Shown here one piece after another: positions 43,035 to 50,791 of a DNA stretch of 64,000 nt (positions are counted from its first letter, which is position 1; each line of letters starts with the position of its first letter). The stretch is from Natronosalvus halobius (GTDB taxonomy: Archaea > Halobacteriota > Halobacteria > Halobacteriales > Natrialbaceae). A program made the translations under genes and the position numbers. The stretch is from NCBI RefSeq assembly GCF_024138145.1, contig NZ_CP099997.1, forward strand, positions 3,224,001 through 3,288,000, read 5' to 3'. The notes under the pieces were generated by a model. The model saw only the letters and a list, made by a program, of their open reading frames with translations. It searched no databases and was not told the DNA's origin.

Positions 43035-44069
43035 ATGACGACCGTCTACACGGCGCTCCCGAATCGACTGCTGGTCTCTCGAGACGATTCCGGTGGCACT
43101 GGCGACGACGACGGCGAGGACGGCGGCGATGGCGAGTGGGCACAGTCGACTCGCCTAGAGGGCTACGATCTCGAATGCGTCGCCGTCTCGCCCGACGCCC
43201 CGGACCGGGTCTTCGTCGGCACGTTCGAGGACGGCCTCTTTCGCTCGACCGACGGCGGGGACTCCTTCGACGCACTCGAGACGGACTTCGCTAGCGACGC
43301 GGTCATGGCGGCGACGGTCAGTCCCCACGATCCCGACGTCGTCTACGCGGGCACCGAACCCAGCCGCGTCTATCGCTCCGACGATGGCGGCGACACCTGG
43401 ACGCACCTCGAGGGGCTGGTCGACCTCCCCTCCGAGGAGGAGTGGTACTTCCCTCCGCGCCCGCACACCCACCACGTGCGCTGGCTCGAAGTCGACCCCC
43501 ACGATTCCGACCGGCTCTACGTGGGGATCGAAGCGGGGGCGTTCGTCATCCGCGACGAAGCCCGGGATAGCTGGCAGGAGCGCCCCGAAGGCTCGCGGAT
43601 TGACAATCACAGCCTCGCGACCCATCCCGATATGGCGGGTCGGGTGTACACCGCGGCGGGCGACGGCTACGCCCAGAGCGACGACGGCGGCGAGACCTGG
43701 AGTCACCCGCAGTCGGGCCTCGAGCATCGCTACTGCTGGTCGGTCGTCCCCCATCCCGAGGATCCCGACCGGGTGCTCCTCTCGAGTGCCAGCGGCGCCT
43801 CGAGCGCGCACACGGCCTCGCAGGCGAAGGCCTACGCCTACCGCAAACCGGGCCCGGATGCCGACTGGGAGCGCCTCGACGACCGCGGTCTCCCGATGGG
43901 AAAGGGGGTCGTTCGGACGATCTTCGACGAGTGTTCGGGGTCGATCTACGCCGTCAGCAACGCCGGCTGCTTCGTCTCACGGGACTTCGGCGATTCCTGG
44001 TCGGTGCTCGAGACCGACTGGGATGGCGAGGAGTCCAAAACGCCGCGCGGGCTGGCTGTCGTCGCGTAA
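43035..44069 (+). CDS. BNR/Asp-box repeat protein (beta-propeller)
   Basis: A 344-residue protein from ATG 43035; the frame is open to 42963, but the promoter at 43000-43012 fixes this start. At least four Asp boxes are visible: RSTDGGDSF, RSDDGGDTW, SDDGGETW and SRDFGDSW. They are spaced to form a beta-propeller like sialidase or photosystem II stability-factor (Ycf48) folds. There is no signal peptide, so it is probably cytosolic. The ligand and role are unknown; catalytic sialidase residues are not seen. Confidence 0.8.
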   Translation: MTTVYTALPNRLLVSRDDSGGTGDDDGEDGGDGEWAQSTRLEGYDLECVAVSPDAPDRVFVGTFEDGLFRSTDGGDSFDALETDFASDAVMAATVSPHDPDVVYAGTEPSRVYRSDDGGDTWTHLEGLVDLPSEEEWYFPPRPHTHHVRWLEVDPHDSDRLYVGIEAGAFVIRDEARDSWQERPEGSRIDNHSLATHPDMAGRVYTAAGDGYAQSDDGGETWSHPQSGLEHRYCWSVVPHPEDPDRVLLSSASGASSAHTASQAKAYAYRKPGPDADWERLDDRGLPMGKGVVRTIFDECSGSIYAVSNAGCFVSRDFGDSWSVLETDWDGEESKTPRGLAVVA

Positions 44070-44508
44070 CGGCGATTGCTAGCTCTTACGGCATTGGTTA
44101 CAGATCAACCGGCGCCACTCAGCGATGACGACCATTTCGGCATCTTCGGGCTCGTAACATCCTCGAAAACGTGAGAGTTCGGCTTCCCTACCAACGAAGT
44201 CTTCTATACATCTACCTACTCTCGATGGTAATCAATACTTCCGGCTAGCCTATCCTGAAATAGGCTATTTCAAAATTGGCTATTTCAGGATTCTTTGCGA
44301 TCACCTGAGGACAACTGGTGGGACTTCATCCGATCAACGTCGAAGCGACCAGCGATCCCATCCAATCAGTCGACGGGATACTTCGGGGTCTGGGAACGGA
44401 TTCGTCGGGGGTAGTCGCTCGAGCCGAGTGTGTGCCCGCCCGACACGCCCCCGGGTTCGAAATCCTTTTAGGCGCTACCCGGGCATAGTAGAGTAACTGA
44501 GTGATATC
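44070..44508. other. Intergenic region, 439 bp, with inverted repeat and gene remnant
   Basis: No complete gene. On the minus strand a short frame without a usual start (44215 down to TAG at 44079-44081) contains CYEPEDAEMVVIAEWRR and CNQCRKS, which look like the end of a small Cys-rich protein, so it may be a remnant. An inverted repeat is listed separately at 44252-44291. The rest is AT-rich spacer before the ribosomal genes. Confidence 0.4.
44252..44291. repeat. 12-bp inverted repeat with a nested repeat
   Basis: ATCCTGAAATAG at 44252-44263 and its complement CTATTTCAGGAT at 44280-44291, 16-bp loop. Inside, TGAAATAG and CTATTTCA also pair across a single base. It may be a terminator for the BNR gene, an IS end or a regulatory site; it lies about 220 bp before S24e. 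Confidence 0.6.
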
Positions 44509-44820
44509 ATGGACGTCGACATCATCTCCGAGGAGGAAAATCCCATGTTGCACCGCACGAACGTCACGTTCGAACTGACCCACGATGAGGCGACGCCCTC
44601 GCGTCTGCAGGTCCGTGACAGCCTCGCGGCGAAGATGAACAAGGACGCCGACGAGGTCGTCATCCGCAAACTCGACACCAAGTTCGGCATGCGAAAGACC
44701 GTCGGCCACGCGAAGGTCTACGAGACCTCCGCCCACGCTACCGAGGTCGAGCAGGATCACATGCTCGAACGCAACAAGATCGTCACCGACGAGAACGACG
44801 TCGAAGCGGAGGAGGCCTGA
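44509..44820 (+). CDS. rps24e: 30S ribosomal protein S24e
   Basis: A 103-residue archaeal S24e: [20 protein letters not shown] (start), then [20 protein letters not shown] and the conserved [14 protein letters not shown]. Full length with no changes seen. It is followed one base after its stop by S27ae, so the two form the usual archaeal operon, ahead of Kae1-Bud32. Confidence 0.97.
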   Translation: MDVDIISEEENPMLHRTNVTFELTHDEATPSRLQVRDSLAAKMNKDADEVVIRKLDTKFGMRKTVGHAKVYETSAHATEVEQDHMLERNKIVTDENDVEAEEA

Positions 44821-44821
44821 G

Positions 44822-44956
44822 ATGGCACACTACGAACTCTACAACGACGAGGGCGAAGTCGAACGCGAACAGTGCCCGCGCTGTGGTGACTCGTTCCTCG
44901 CCGACCACGGCGACCGCCAGCACTGTGGCAAGTGCGGCTACACCGAGTGGGCGTAA
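44822..44956 (+). CDS. rps27ae: 30S ribosomal protein S27ae
   Basis: A 44-residue zinc-ribbon ribosomal protein with two Cys pairs: CPRCG and CGKCG (about 18-22 and 36-40). Starts [15 protein letters not shown] and ends GYTEWA. It begins one base after the S24e stop (TGAG-ATG), the conserved archaeal pair. Confidence 0.96.
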   Translation: MAHYELYNDEGEVEREQCPRCGDSFLADHGDRQHCGKCGYTEWA

Positions 44957-45032
44957 GCCGGCTCGCGTCGCCTCTCGTCGCCGTGTCGAACCGTACTCGA
45001 CCACGATTTTTCACAGGGGAGGAGCACAGACT

Positions 45033-46823
45033 GTGAGTCAGAACGCCCCCAGCGAGTCGGACACTGACTCCAGGACGGCCACTGACGCCAGTACCAACTC
45101 CGTCCCCGACCCCGACCCCGGACTCACTGACGACCGACCACCCCGGGTCCTCGGCATCGAGGGCACGGCGTGGGCGGCGAGTGCAGCCCTGTACGACGGC
45201 GACGACGTGGTGATCGAGACCGACGCCTACGAACCCGACAGCGGCGGCATCCACCCCCGCGAGGCCGCCGAGCACATGCACGACGCGATTCCGCGAGTCG
45301 TCGAGACGGTGCTCGAGCACGCCGCCGAGACGACGGACGAACGGCCGCCGATCGACGCCGTCGCCTTCTCTCGTGGTCCCGGCCTCGGCCCCTGCCTGCG
45401 CGTCGTCGGCACCGCTGCACGGGCGCTCGCGGGCACCCTCGAGGTACCCCTGGTCGGCGTCAACCACATGGTCGCCCACCTCGAAATCGGGCGCCACGCG
45501 GCTGACTTCGACGACCCCGTGTGTCTGAACGCTAGCGGGGCCAACGCCCACCTGCTCGCCTATCGCAACGGGCGCTACCGCGTCCTGGGCGAGACGATGG
45601 ACACCGGCGTCGGCAACGCCATCGACAAGTTCACCAGACACGTCGGCTGGTCTCACCCCGGCGGCCCGAAGGTCGAGGAAGCCGCGAAAGATGGCGAGTA
45701 CGTCGACCTGCCGTACGTCGTCAAGGGGATGGACTTCTCCTTTTCGGGGATCATGTCCGCGGCGAAAGCCGCCGTCGACGAGGGCCACGCCGTCGAGGAC
45801 GTCTGTTTCTCCCTCCAGGAGCACATCTTCGCGATGCTCACCGAAGTCGCCGAACGCGCGCTCTCGCTCACCGGCAGCGACGAACTCGTCCTCGGGGGCG
45901 GCGTCGGCCACAACGCCCGCCTCCGCGAGATGCTCGAGACGATGTGTGCCGACCGTGGTGCCGAGTTCTACGCCCCCCAGCCCCGATTCCTGGGCGACAA
46001 CGCCGGGATGATCGCCGTTCTCGGCGCGAAGATGTACGCCGCGGGCGACACCCTGGAGATTCCGGACTCCCGCGTCGATCCCGACTTCCGACCCGACCAG
46101 GTGCCGGTCACCTGGCGGAGCGACGAACCGGATCGGGCCGTCGCCGGGGGAGTCGATGGCGGCGAGAGTAGAGATGAAGAGGACAGCGAGGGTGAATACA
46201 GAGACGCGAGCGAGAGTGACGACGAAGCCGCGAGCGAGACGACGATTCGCGGCGCCGAAGCCGTCGTCACTCTCGAGCCCGAGGCCGGTCGCGTCCGCAA
46301 GCGTCGCCGCCCCAAACGCTACCGCCACCCCGATCTCGATGCGCGCCTGCGACGCGAGCGGACCACCCTCGAGGCACGCCTGACGAGCCACGCTCGACGG
46401 GCGGGCGTCCCGACGCCGGTGGTTCACGACGTCGACCACCAGGAAGCGACCCTCGAGTTCGAGTACGTCGGCGACGAGGATTTACAGAAAGCGCTGACGA
46501 TCGACCGGGTCGAATCCGTTGGACGGTCGCTCGCAACCATCCACGAGGCGGGGTTCGTCCACGGCGATCCGACGACGCGAAACGTGCGCGTCGACGCCGA
46601 CCGAACCTACCTGATCGACTTCGGGCTGGGCTATCACTCCGACCACCTGGAGGACTACGCGATGGACCTCCACGTCTTCGACCAGAGCCTGGTCGGGACG
46701 GCCGACGAGCCCGAGCCGCTCAGGGAGGCACTCCGGGTGGGCTACCGCGAGGCCGGGGACGAGGCGGTCCTCGAGCGTCTCCGCGAGATCGAGCGCCGGG
46801 GTCGGTACGTCGAAAAGGAGTGA
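45033..46823 (+). CDS. Bifunctional Kae1-Bud32 (tRNA t6A synthase and its kinase)
   Basis: A fusion of two KEOPS subunits, 596 residues. The Kae1 half (about 40-365) makes N6-threonylcarbamoyl-adenosine at tRNA position 37: VLGIEGTAWAASAA, GGIHPREAAEHMHDAI, and NHMVAHLEIG (His-x3-His metal site). An acidic, low-complexity linker follows (about 366-430), then the small kinase Bud32 (about 430-596) with VHGDPTTRNVRVD and YLIDFGLGY. GTG at 45033 gives an extra low-complexity N-tail of about 30 residues before the family start; a later start is possible. It follows the ribosomal genes by 76 bp. Confidence 0.92.
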   Translation: MSQNAPSESDTDSRTATDASTNSVPDPDPGLTDDRPPRVLGIEGTAWAASAALYDGDDVVIETDAYEPDSGGIHPREAAEHMHDAIPRVVETVLEHAAETTDERPPIDAVAFSRGPGLGPCLRVVGTAARALAGTLEVPLVGVNHMVAHLEIGRHAADFDDPVCLNASGANAHLLAYRNGRYRVLGETMDTGVGNAIDKFTRHVGWSHPGGPKVEEAAKDGEYVDLPYVVKGMDFSFSGIMSAAKAAVDEGHAVEDVCFSLQEHIFAMLTEVAERALSLTGSDELVLGGGVGHNARLREMLETMCADRGAEFYAPQPRFLGDNAGMIAVLGAKMYAAGDTLEIPDSRVDPDFRPDQVPVTWRSDEPDRAVAGGVDGGESRDEEDSEGEYRDASESDDEAASETTIRGAEAVVTLEPEAGRVRKRRRPKRYRHPDLDARLRRERTTLEARLTSHARRAGVPTPVVHDVDHQEATLEFEYVGDEDLQKALTIDRVESVGRSLATIHEAGFVHGDPTTRNVRVDADRTYLIDFGLGYHSDHLEDYAMDLHVFDQSLVGTADEPEPLREALRVGYREAGDEAVLERLREIERRGRYVEKE

Positions 46824-47206
46824 TTCAGATTGTTCTGGGGTCCCTGGCTACAGCGGAGCCGCAAGTCCGAAGTCGAGGCTGAGGCGGATTGGGTAGTTCA
46901 CGACCGGTCAGATTGTCCTTTTCTGTACTCGAGATGAGTCAGCCTTCCAACGGCCTGGGAAGAACCGTATCCCGCACTGCTGACTATCACCGTACCGTAC
47001 AGCGAATACGCCCCCAAACCGTCTGTCACCAACAGTGGCTGTGCCAACTCGATTTTGCTATGCTAGCCATTGAGTACACTTCGCATACCTTCAAGGCAAG
47101 CTAGTCTGTCTTTTGGCGTACAACGTATATGTATTCTTGTATTTCATGAATCAATTAACGAACAACGGTTTGATTTCCGGTCACGAGTCTCGAGGAGCGA
47201 TCACCC
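46824..47206. other. Intergenic region, 383 bp
   Basis: No convincing gene on either strand. A GGGTAGTTCAC word near 46888-46898 resembles the right end of the tnpB elements at 35084 and 48937, so a lost insertion is possible but weak. The 3' part carries a ribosome-binding site (GAGGAG just before ATG 47207) for the next gene. Confidence 0.35.
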
Positions 47207-47716
47207 ATGAGTAATCACACGAAACACACGGGCGCGATTCTCAGCAAATTGGCGAACGAGGGATCGATGAATACCGCGGCAGAACCGAACACCCTCTCTG
47301 TCGACCGTAACGAAAGCCACCAGTCCGCGGTCGAACGTGACCTCGAGGAGATGATGGCGCAGGTCGTTAGCGTCCTCCCTGCCGACGACGTTCGGTTCGA
47401 GGACGCGCTTCTCAAAGAAAATCTCGACGAGGTCCTCCTGATGCTCGTCACCCTCCACGACGGGGCCAACGGCAAGGAACTCCTCTCTACGCTAGCCACC
47501 TATTTCGACGTCCAGTTGAGCCCGGGCATCGTCTATCCAGCGCTTCACGATCTCGAGGACGAGGCCTTCCTGGAGATGCACCCAATGGTCCGCACGAAGG
47601 AATACTCGATTTCGAACGAGGACCACGTACGCGCGACGCTCGAGGCGACGATGGTTCAACACCTCGCGTTCGGTTTACTGCTTTCTGCGTTCCTCCCTCG
47701 ACTCAACTCACTATAA
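47207..47716 (+). CDS. PadR-like winged-helix regulator
   Basis: A 169-residue regulator. After a variable 60-residue N-tail, residues about 65-160 form the winged helix typical of haloarchaeal PadR-like proteins: LDEVLLMLVTLHDGANGKELL, then SPGIVYPALHDLEDEAFLEM (recognition helix and wing), KEYSISNEDHVRATLEATM and a C-terminal helix. Such proteins often control genes for stress or transport. GAGGAG lies just before the ATG at 47207. No obvious target is adjacent. Confidence 0.75.
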   Translation: MSNHTKHTGAILSKLANEGSMNTAAEPNTLSVDRNESHQSAVERDLEEMMAQVVSVLPADDVRFEDALLKENLDEVLLMLVTLHDGANGKELLSTLATYFDVQLSPGIVYPALHDLEDEAFLEMHPMVRTKEYSISNEDHVRATLEATMVQHLAFGLLLSAFLPRLNSL

Positions 47717-48097
47717 CTCCCACAACCGCTGCGACTGCGATAGCGATCTGCCGATTATCGTCGACACGCCACAGGAACGACGTTTTCAGGGAGTTTCCAT
47801 CGCTTATCTGGTAGCCGCTAGTTCTCGTTACAATGTGTTACCGTTGTGTTGCCGTCACTGCACTCGCTGCGGCGTTCGTCTGGGAACTGTGACGTTTCCC
47901 CCAGTTAGGCACAGCACCTCGAGGCCCAGATATCGAGCACTCATCGATCGACTCGTGGCCTGCTCTGGCTTCGTATTTCAACTTCTAGTGGATAATGCGC
48001 TATCTTGCCTTCTATCTGTAGCCGGTCTCATGAGACCAGACATGCAAACATCTTTTGTTCCATGGGCGGGTAGAGATGAGTAACAACTGTGATCCCT
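47717..48097. other. Intergenic region, 381 bp, with a palindrome before vapB
   Basis: No gene recognised. It contains the palindrome at 48024-48037 and an AT-rich stretch (AACATCTTTTGTTCC) that may be the promoter of the toxin-antitoxin pair. Otherwise nothing supported. Confidence 0.4.
48024..48037. promoter_or_regulatory. 14-bp palindrome upstream of the VapB-like gene
   Basis: GGTCTCATGAGACC is a perfect palindrome, about 60 nt before the ATG at 48098. A binding site for the RHH antitoxin VapB is a reasonable guess. Confidence 0.5.
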
Positions 48098-48409
48098 ATG
48101 AGCAGCAACGACACTAAGCACGTCCAGACGGAGTTGACCGGGGACGAATACGAACAGTTTCGTGAGTTCGCTCGAGAACACGGGCTGTCGCTCAAAGAGG
48201 CCGGGCACGAGGCGCTCATCGAGTGGGTCGAACGACAACAGCGAGCGGATCCAAACGACCGAGCGTTCACCGTCCTCGACGAACTCGAGGAAGACTCACT
48301 TCCAACGTCGGCGGAAACTGACGCTCGCGACGAAGATGATCTCCTTGAGAAGTGGGACGGTAGCGAGGAATCGTTCACGCTCGCCGACGACCCATCCGCG
48401 CGATCCTGA
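48098..48409 (+). CDS. VapB-like ribbon-helix-helix antitoxin
   Basis: A 103-residue antitoxin candidate: HVQTELTGDEYEQFREFARE (beta strand and first helix) and LSLKEAGHEALIEWVERQQ (second helix) form an RHH fold, followed by an acidic toxin-binding tail. ATG 48098 is used; the longer start at GTG 48089 is unneeded. It precedes the PIN gene by six bases (TGA then ATG), the standard order of a vapBC operon. A palindrome upstream suggests autoregulation. Confidence 0.72.
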   Translation: MSSNDTKHVQTELTGDEYEQFREFAREHGLSLKEAGHEALIEWVERQQRADPNDRAFTVLDELEEDSLPTSAETDARDEDDLLEKWDGSEESFTLADDPSARS

Positions 48410-48415
48410 CGTCAC

Positions 48416-48913
48416 ATGGCAGAGCCAGTCGACACACCGATTGGGACGGTCACGGCCGAGCATTTCCGACCTGGCCACGTTCGACACCAGGCCGTCGTTG
48501 GCCCGAAGTTCCTCTATGCACTGTTCAACCCCCGCGATCGGATGCATCCGGTCTCGCGGGCGTTCATGGCGTTCGTTCGCGATGGTGACCTTCCCTATCG
48601 TCGGCTCATCGTTAACGACCACATCGTTGACAAGGCGGCAACGCGGTTGAAAAAGCAGTCATCAATGCGGAACGCGGTCTCGTTTCTCACGACACTTGAC
48701 GAGAGTACGCTCTACCAGTTCGAAGATGTCTCCGAGGCCGTCTTCGATGCCGCCAAAGCAACGTTCGTCGAGTGGACGGATCTAGATGCGTCATTCACTG
48801 ATTTCGTCGTTGCAGCACACATGGACGCACTGGAGGTCGATCACATTCTTACGTACGACCAGCACTACGATGCGTTCGATGTGACGACACTCCCCTATCG
48901 AAACCAGAACTGA
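48416..48913 (+). CDS. PIN-domain (VapC-like) protein with first catalytic Asp replaced
   Basis: A 165-residue PIN protein. The C-terminal half has the normal acidic residues (LDASFTDFVVAAHMD, ILTYDQHYDAF). The N-terminal strand reads VVGPKFLYALFNPRDRM, whereas VapC relatives have VDTN or a similar motif with an Asp there; that Asp is Gly here (GGC, near 48508). PIN nucleases need this Asp for metal, so catalytic activity is doubtful. The N-terminal tail of about 25 residues is longer than usual. It partners the VapB-like gene. Confidence 0.7.
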   Translation: MAEPVDTPIGTVTAEHFRPGHVRHQAVVGPKFLYALFNPRDRMHPVSRAFMAFVRDGDLPYRRLIVNDHIVDKAATRLKKQSSMRNAVSFLTTLDESTLYQFEDVSEAVFDAAKATFVEWTDLDASFTDFVVAAHMDALEVDHILTYDQHYDAFDVTTLPYRNQN

Positions 48914-48951
48914 GCAGCGCCTCGCGGCCGATTCCTGTGAACTACCCCACC

Positions 48952-49455
48952 CTCCCGCTCGCCTGACGGCTCCTTTTTGAGCGTGACCTGCTTGAGTGCG
49001 ACGTCGTCGGGAATCTCTCGGTGGAGCCGGATTGGTATGTCCGCGAGTTTCGAAAGTGACAGCACAGTCTGACCGCCCTTCTTGTCGAGCTTGAAGCCAG
49101 ACTGGGTGTACGTGAAACTGCGGAACTCGCGCGGTGGCTTCCACTTGAGCATCCCGACGCCGTAGCCGTTCTGCTTGAGTCCCCCAAGAGATGTGACGTT
49201 CTACTCGATTCGCATGACCGCTGTTTGCAGGACTGTTGAGTATACGTCCGAGAGGCCATCCCACCAGTCTTTCAGAGACGGAATTTCGTCACGGATGGAC
49301 CGAACACGCTGATTGAGTGTGCCTGCGCTCTCGGGGATTTGCTCGAAGCGGTAAAGCGCATGATTGTACAGTTGCCTACAGATATCGCGGTGGCGGTCCA
49401 ACTCCTCGCATTGGGCGTCGGACGGCTCGAGGCGATACTTGTAGGCGTAGTACAT
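48952..49455 (-). pseudogene. tnpB: Internally deleted, stop-containing tnpB
   Basis: Reads from ATG 49455 as MYYAYKYRLEPSDAQ (N-terminus) to MRIE, a TAG at 49201-49203, then in the same frame NVTSLGGLKQNGYGVGM and KWKPPREFRSFTYTQSGF to VALKQVTLKKEPSG, joined to the last residues of TnpB (ER, then the old stop now GAG). The RuvC domain and zinc ribbon are gone. The junction falls between a middle repeat VKQEPIG and a C-terminal repeat LKREPSG that are visible in the intact copy, so deletion between short repeats is likely. Confidence 0.8.
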
Positions 49456-49577
49456 CAGGTCTCACGTTCCTCAATGAGTTCGTCGAGTTGGCCACGGACG
49501 AACGACGAGAGGTTCAGATGGTTATTCTCTACCCACTCGGCTTGGTCCTCTCGAATGGTGATGTTCTTCCGTCTCAT
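49455..49577 (-). CDS. Small RHH-like protein coupled to the decayed tnpB
   Basis: A 40-residue gene, ATG 49577 to TGA 49455-49457, overlapping the tnpB ATG by one base (TGATG). MRRKNITIREDQAEWVENNH and SSFVRGQLDELIEERET match the 35238-35360 product at most positions. Its frame is intact although its partner tnpB is broken, so it could still act on element ends or on other copies. Confidence 0.72.
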   Translation of the reverse strand: MRRKNITIREDQAEWVENNHLNLSSFVRGQLDELIEERET

Positions 49578-49840
49578 ATATGCGCATTATGTGCACTTAT
49601 GCGCATAACTCTTGCGCAACGTGGGCCTGTGGGTCTGCCGTAGTAGAGTGTATGAAAAACGAGCGGCGTTGACGAGACGTTTCGCGTCTCGTTCGTACAC
49701 CAGAAATCTTCGATTTCTAGGGACGCTGTATCCCCTCCCTGCTCGCTTCGCTCGCTGAGGAAGGGGGCTTAGCGTCTCAATTCCTCTACCACCTTCTGAA
49801 CACGACTAGTGTTTCTGAAGGGAGAGCGTCGACGAATCGC

Positions 49841-50569
49841 TCAGGCCGGCGTTCCTGGAACGGTCGGCTGAGTGTCGGGGTGCTCGCCAGGCCCGCCGTC
49901 ACGAAGCTGCTCGTACGCGCTGACGGTCGTCGCGAGCACGTACACCGTGATGGCTGCGCTGACGACCTGAGCCAGGATGCCCCCGACGATGCCAAGAAGG
50001 GCGACCGGAAGGGCGAACGCCGCCGTGACGACGGCGCCGGTCACGAAGACGGCGACGCCGAGGCCGAACAGCTGAAGCCGGTTGCCGCGGGTGAGCTGCC
50101 AACTGCTGCGAAAGCCCTCGAGCGCGTTCTGGTCCTCGACGGCGACGAAGACGCTCCAGTAGTAGAGGCTGACGAGCAAGAACAGTCCTGGAACGACGAA
50201 CAGGACGGTTCCGAAGGCGACGATCAGGGCGAACGCGATCCCGCCGAGGATTACGTTGAGCGTCGCCCAGCCGACGTTCCGACGCACGAACGCGTCCGGA
50301 ATCGTCTCCGTTTCGCCCGCGGCGAACGTGCGCAGGGCGACGATTGCGGCGACGACGGTGGCGATAGCGACGACGATCGAGAGCAATCCGGCGAACGCGC
50401 CGGCGATCCCGACGGTCGGCGCTACTGGCTCGCCAGTGTCGAGTCGCATCGGCGATAGAAGGACGCTCGCGATCGAGAGAATGGCGAAGACGGCGACGAA
50501 CCGTAGTCCGTTTCGAGTCGTGGCTCGCTCGAACCCATCAGTCATTGTATCGATAATAGGAATTCCCAT
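49841..50569 (-). CDS. Polytopic membrane protein (DUF7847-like)
   Basis: A 242-residue membrane protein with about six hydrophobic segments between residues 22 and 230, an amphipathic N-terminus (MGIPIIDTMTDGFERATTRN) and a short charged tail. Layout and length fit haloarchaeal membrane proteins of the DUF7847/glycerophosphoryl-phosphodiesterase-membrane-domain type; no catalytic motif is seen. ATG 50569 is supported by AGTATATGC (50592-50600) 23-31 nt upstream; the frame is open to 50767. Function unknown. Confidence 0.65.
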   Translation of the reverse strand: MGIPIIDTMTDGFERATTRNGLRFVAVFAILSIASVLLSPMRLDTGEPVAPTVGIAGAFAGLLSIVVAIATVVAAIVALRTFAAGETETIPDAFVRRNVGWATLNVILGGIAFALIVAFGTVLFVVPGLFLLVSLYYWSVFVAVEDQNALEGFRSSWQLTRGNRLQLFGLGVAVFVTGAVVTAAFALPVALLGIVGGILAQVVSAAITVYVLATTVSAYEQLRDGGPGEHPDTQPTVPGTPA

Positions 50570-50591
50570 ACCACTAGTAGGCGTCCGAGCA

Positions 50592-50620
50592 GCATATACT
50601 AGTACGCAGACATGTGTCTG
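50592..50620 (-). promoter_or_regulatory. TATA box and adjacent palindrome for the 49841 gene
   Basis: Minus-strand AGTATATGC at 50592-50600 (23-31 nt before 50569), with the palindrome CAGACATGTGTCTG at 50607-50620 just upstream of it, a likely operator position. Confidence 0.5.
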
Positions 50621-50791
50621 AAAGTCGGACAGTTCTCGCGGGATTGGTTCCTCTCCCCGATCGTCGGGTGGCGCTCTCATTCGACGAGGATTCGGCCAAA
50701 CGAACGGAGCGCTGCTCGATCGGTCGAACCCATCGCTCGACGGTCGCTCGACACTCGAGCCCTTCACAAAAGAAACGCAACCGAATCCGGC

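Larger units (their letters stand above)
48937..49782 (-). mobile_element. Second, internally deleted copy of the tnpB element
   Basis: Minus-strand twin of 35084-36592: the same left-end hairpin (CCCCTTCCT and AGGGAGGGG at 49727-49770) and the same right end GGGTAGTTCAC at 48937-48947. It is about 660 bp shorter because most of tnpB is missing. It retains the 40-aa RHH-like gene. This gives a second, independent view of the element's boundaries. Exact ends are uncertain by a few bases. Confidence 0.75.

Noticed and set aside
46888-46898. GGGTAGTTCAC resembling a tnpB element end
   Set aside because: Only eleven bases and no second end or hairpin nearby; chance match is possible.
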